Below, piece after piece: positions 62,931 through 64,000 of a stretch of DNA of 64,000 nt. Source of the DNA: Hirudinaria manillensis (lineage: Eukaryota > Annelida > Clitellata > Hirudinida > Hirudinidae); NCBI GenBank assembly GCA_034509925.1, contig CM067535.1:1026001-1090000 (forward strand), read 5' to 3'. The notes under the pieces are model-generated. The model had not been told where the DNA came from. It searched no databases and worked only from the letters and a program-made list of their open reading frames with translations. The position numbers were made by a program, and so were the translations under genes. The stretch's first letter is position 1. Each line of letters begins with the position of its first letter.

Positions 62931-63079
62931 GGTTTTAACATTTAAATAAATTGGGCCTGAATAATCAAATATTAATTAAATAGCAAACCGATGTTGACGA
63001 CTGAACTCAATTTATTCCTTTCATCGAGAGTGATTCATTAGCTCTTCCCACTTGGAAGAGAGTGTTTTGCCTGCCAAGA

Positions 63080-63152
63080 GGGTGGATGGGTGGTGGGTGG
63101 ATGGGTGGTGATGGGTGGATGGGTGGTGATGGGTGGATGGGTGGTAGGGGTG
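63080..63152. repeat. GGGTGGATG minisatellite
   Basis: Tandem units of GGGTGGAT and GGGTGGTGAT. Confidence 0.87.
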
Positions 63153-64000
63153 ATTCTCCTGTGACCCTCAGTCATTCTGAGGTCTTCTTTTCAAAGATAA
63201 TGATTGTCAACTTCAAAGGGGTCCTTGCCAGAGACCGCAGCTGCCTACGTGAGAGGTCTGATTAAAGGAACATCGACTTAGATACTGACTGAACATCAGA
63301 ACCTCTTTTCCTTTTTGCTCCATTATTACGTTACCTCTCCGTTAATCACGCCCGCATTCGTTTGGTGTCGCTGGCGCCAAATGAGTGGGTGACCTGCCCA
63401 TTGTTCGTGGAGGTCGCCTTGCATGAGGAGTGAGCAAATCTCCCCCCATTTTTCTTTCTGTTTGTCTTCTGCTTCGATGTTCTTCGTTTTCACTTCCTTC
63501 CGTCACTCCATTAAGTCGGATTCGATTTCATGAGGATGCATTTAGTTCGGTTTAATCTTAAATAATTGGTATAAAACTGAATATTCCTGTTAAATTCCTA
63601 TTATTAAAAAGTCTCTAATACCAATCAAAATTGTATAGCACAAGACAATATTTTTTGGAAAAATATATATTTTAACAAAATATTCCAAAAATATTAACTA
63701 TTCAATTGTCTGAACATCGTGTTAATAAAATATACGTAGAACAATTATTTCAAACAATTACCGAATATTTCTTTAGACTTTTAAAATTTTTGTTCATTCC
63801 AAAAACCAAAACAAACAAACATCATTTAATCACCCATCATCGAGCGCAAATGAATTGATGACGCTTTCATTACGGAGCCTGGAAAAGTATTTCCAAACTG
63901 TTGTTGTTTTTGAATCTGTTGAGTCATTTTCCGGAGTTCATCCATCAATCAACTGGAAGTAATGAAATCCTTGATGAACTTTCCTTGCTTTGTGGTGTTT

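Larger units (their letters stand above)
61263..64000. other. Discoidin-receptor intron 4 (right edge)
   Basis: The sequence begins with GTGAGT after the last recognised exon. No further discoidin, membrane or kinase exon was found before the window ends. It contains AAT, ATC, GAT, GAAT and GGTGGATG repeats and AT-rich spacer. Confidence 0.65.

Overview
The window is nuclear DNA of an animal, most likely an invertebrate. The evidence is GT-AG introns, an AT-rich background, and four metazoan protein families: a class A serotonin-type GPCR, a zinc-finger/LBD nuclear receptor, a ZC3H4/Suppressor-of-sable-type CCCH protein and a discoidin-domain receptor. There is also a eukaryotic tRNA-Thr. The phylum cannot be fixed from the sequence alone. 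The most striking background trait is an extreme load of tri- and tetranucleotide arrays: ATT/AAT, ATC/GAT, CAA/TTG, CCAT/CCGT, TTTA, TTTG and TCAC. One of them is a perfect (ATC)797 tract of 2.39 kb.

Layout. Bases 1-9.6 kb hold no recognisable gene, only repeats, plus a homeodomain/POU-rich candidate regulatory block at 8784-8910. An intronless 5-HT1-like receptor lies at 9624-12125 (+). From 12.2 to 15.8 kb there is repeat-rich spacer. A seven-exon NR1-like nuclear receptor (448 aa, reconstructed with consistent splice phases) runs on the minus strand from 23503 to 15769. Only 510 bp upstream of its start codon is the stop codon of a twelve-exon minus-strand CCCH zinc-finger gene (28224 to 24014, 1074 aa, with a 5' UTR exon ending at 28589). 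From 28.7 to 49 kb I find only a tRNA-Thr(AGT) at 34756-34828 (-) and repeats. From 48989 (+) a discoidin-domain receptor gene begins. Its first four coding exons (signal anchor and about two thirds of the discoidin domain) are spread over 12 kb, and the gene continues beyond the right edge.

The genes do not form a pathway or operon. They look like unrelated housekeeping, receptor and signalling loci embedded in repeat-rich DNA.

The observations I think are most worth following are these: a recurrent unusual 5' splice site (AG|GTTGGT) in five of 22 reconstructed donors, two more also having T at +3; a tandem triplication in a nuclear-receptor intron that carries copies of the exon end and its splice donor; the giant pure ATC array; polyglutamine in an expanded second extracellular loop of the serotonin-like receptor; loss of several DDR2 collagen-contact residues in the discoidin domain; and a dense CRE-palindrome cluster in a nuclear-receptor intron. 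All exon models were made by eye; none was checked against transcripts.
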